A stretch of 6,107 nucleotides of DNA from positions 1-6,107 of the forward strand of contig JALVVQ010000317.1 of the NCBI GenBank assembly GCA_027023325.1, in the 5' to 3' direction. The position numbers and the translations under genes are program-made. The first letter of the stretch is position 1; every line of letters begins with the position of its first letter. The notes below the pieces were generated by a model. The model was not told the origin of the DNA. It saw nothing but the letters and a program-made list of their open reading frames with translations, and did no database searches. Shown in pieces: positions 6,096 through 6,107 of this stretch. Origin of the DNA: Campylobacteraceae bacterium. GTDB taxonomy: Bacteria; Campylobacterota; Campylobacteria; Campylobacterales; Sulfurovaceae.

Positions 6096-6107
6096 TCCAG
6101 AAGTCCC

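Noticed and set aside
1..6107. CRISPR array, insertion sequence, toxin-antitoxin or defence system
   Set aside because: No regularly spaced repeats, terminal inverted repeats, transposase or defence-type domains were found on either strand.

Overview
The window is an ordinary chromosomal segment of a bacterium, most likely a Campylobacterota (epsilonproteobacterial) species, possibly Sulfurovum-like. This rests on three things. The gene order UvrD-type helicase, truB, ispE matches, as I remember it, the Campylobacter/Sulfurimonas arrangement. The TruB active-site stretch (GFSGTLDPFATG) and the rest of that protein resemble campylobacterial TruB. The composition is moderately AT-rich with AT-rich spacers. 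The genus is inferred by recall, not by a search.

Layout, left to right. A complete tRNA-Phe(GAA) gene with encoded CCA lies at 21-95. A short AT-rich leader with a bulged hairpin precedes a small exported rhodanese-domain protein (219-626, +). A hairpin at 632-652, probably a bidirectional terminator, separates it from a convergent LysR-type regulator (662-1564, -, GTG start). The 170-bp divergent spacer (1565-1734) holds a perfect ATAAGT-TTA-ACTTAT palindrome of the LysR-box type and promoter-like elements. Rightward from it runs a compact three-gene operon: UvrD/PcrA-type helicase (1735-3792), truB (3807-4649, TTG start, 14-nt gap) and ispE (4637-5407, 13-bp overlap with truB). A 70-bp convergent spacer with no clear terminator follows. 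The window ends with a leftward lipoprotein gene carrying one cadherin-like Ig domain and one PKD domain (5478-6095).

The operon genes serve unrelated housekeeping roles: DNA repair/replication helicase, tRNA psi55 synthesis and the MEP isoprenoid pathway. They are linked by tight spacing, not by a common pathway. The rhodanese and the lipoprotein act in the cell envelope. The regulator has no identifiable effector, and its most likely visible target is its own promoter region.

I found no CRISPR array, mobile element, phage remnant, toxin-antitoxin pair or defence system, and nothing I would call an undescribed system. The items most worth a second look are the LysR-box palindrome, the apparent absence of csrA and smpB from the truB-ispE neighbourhood, and the rhodanese leader hairpin.
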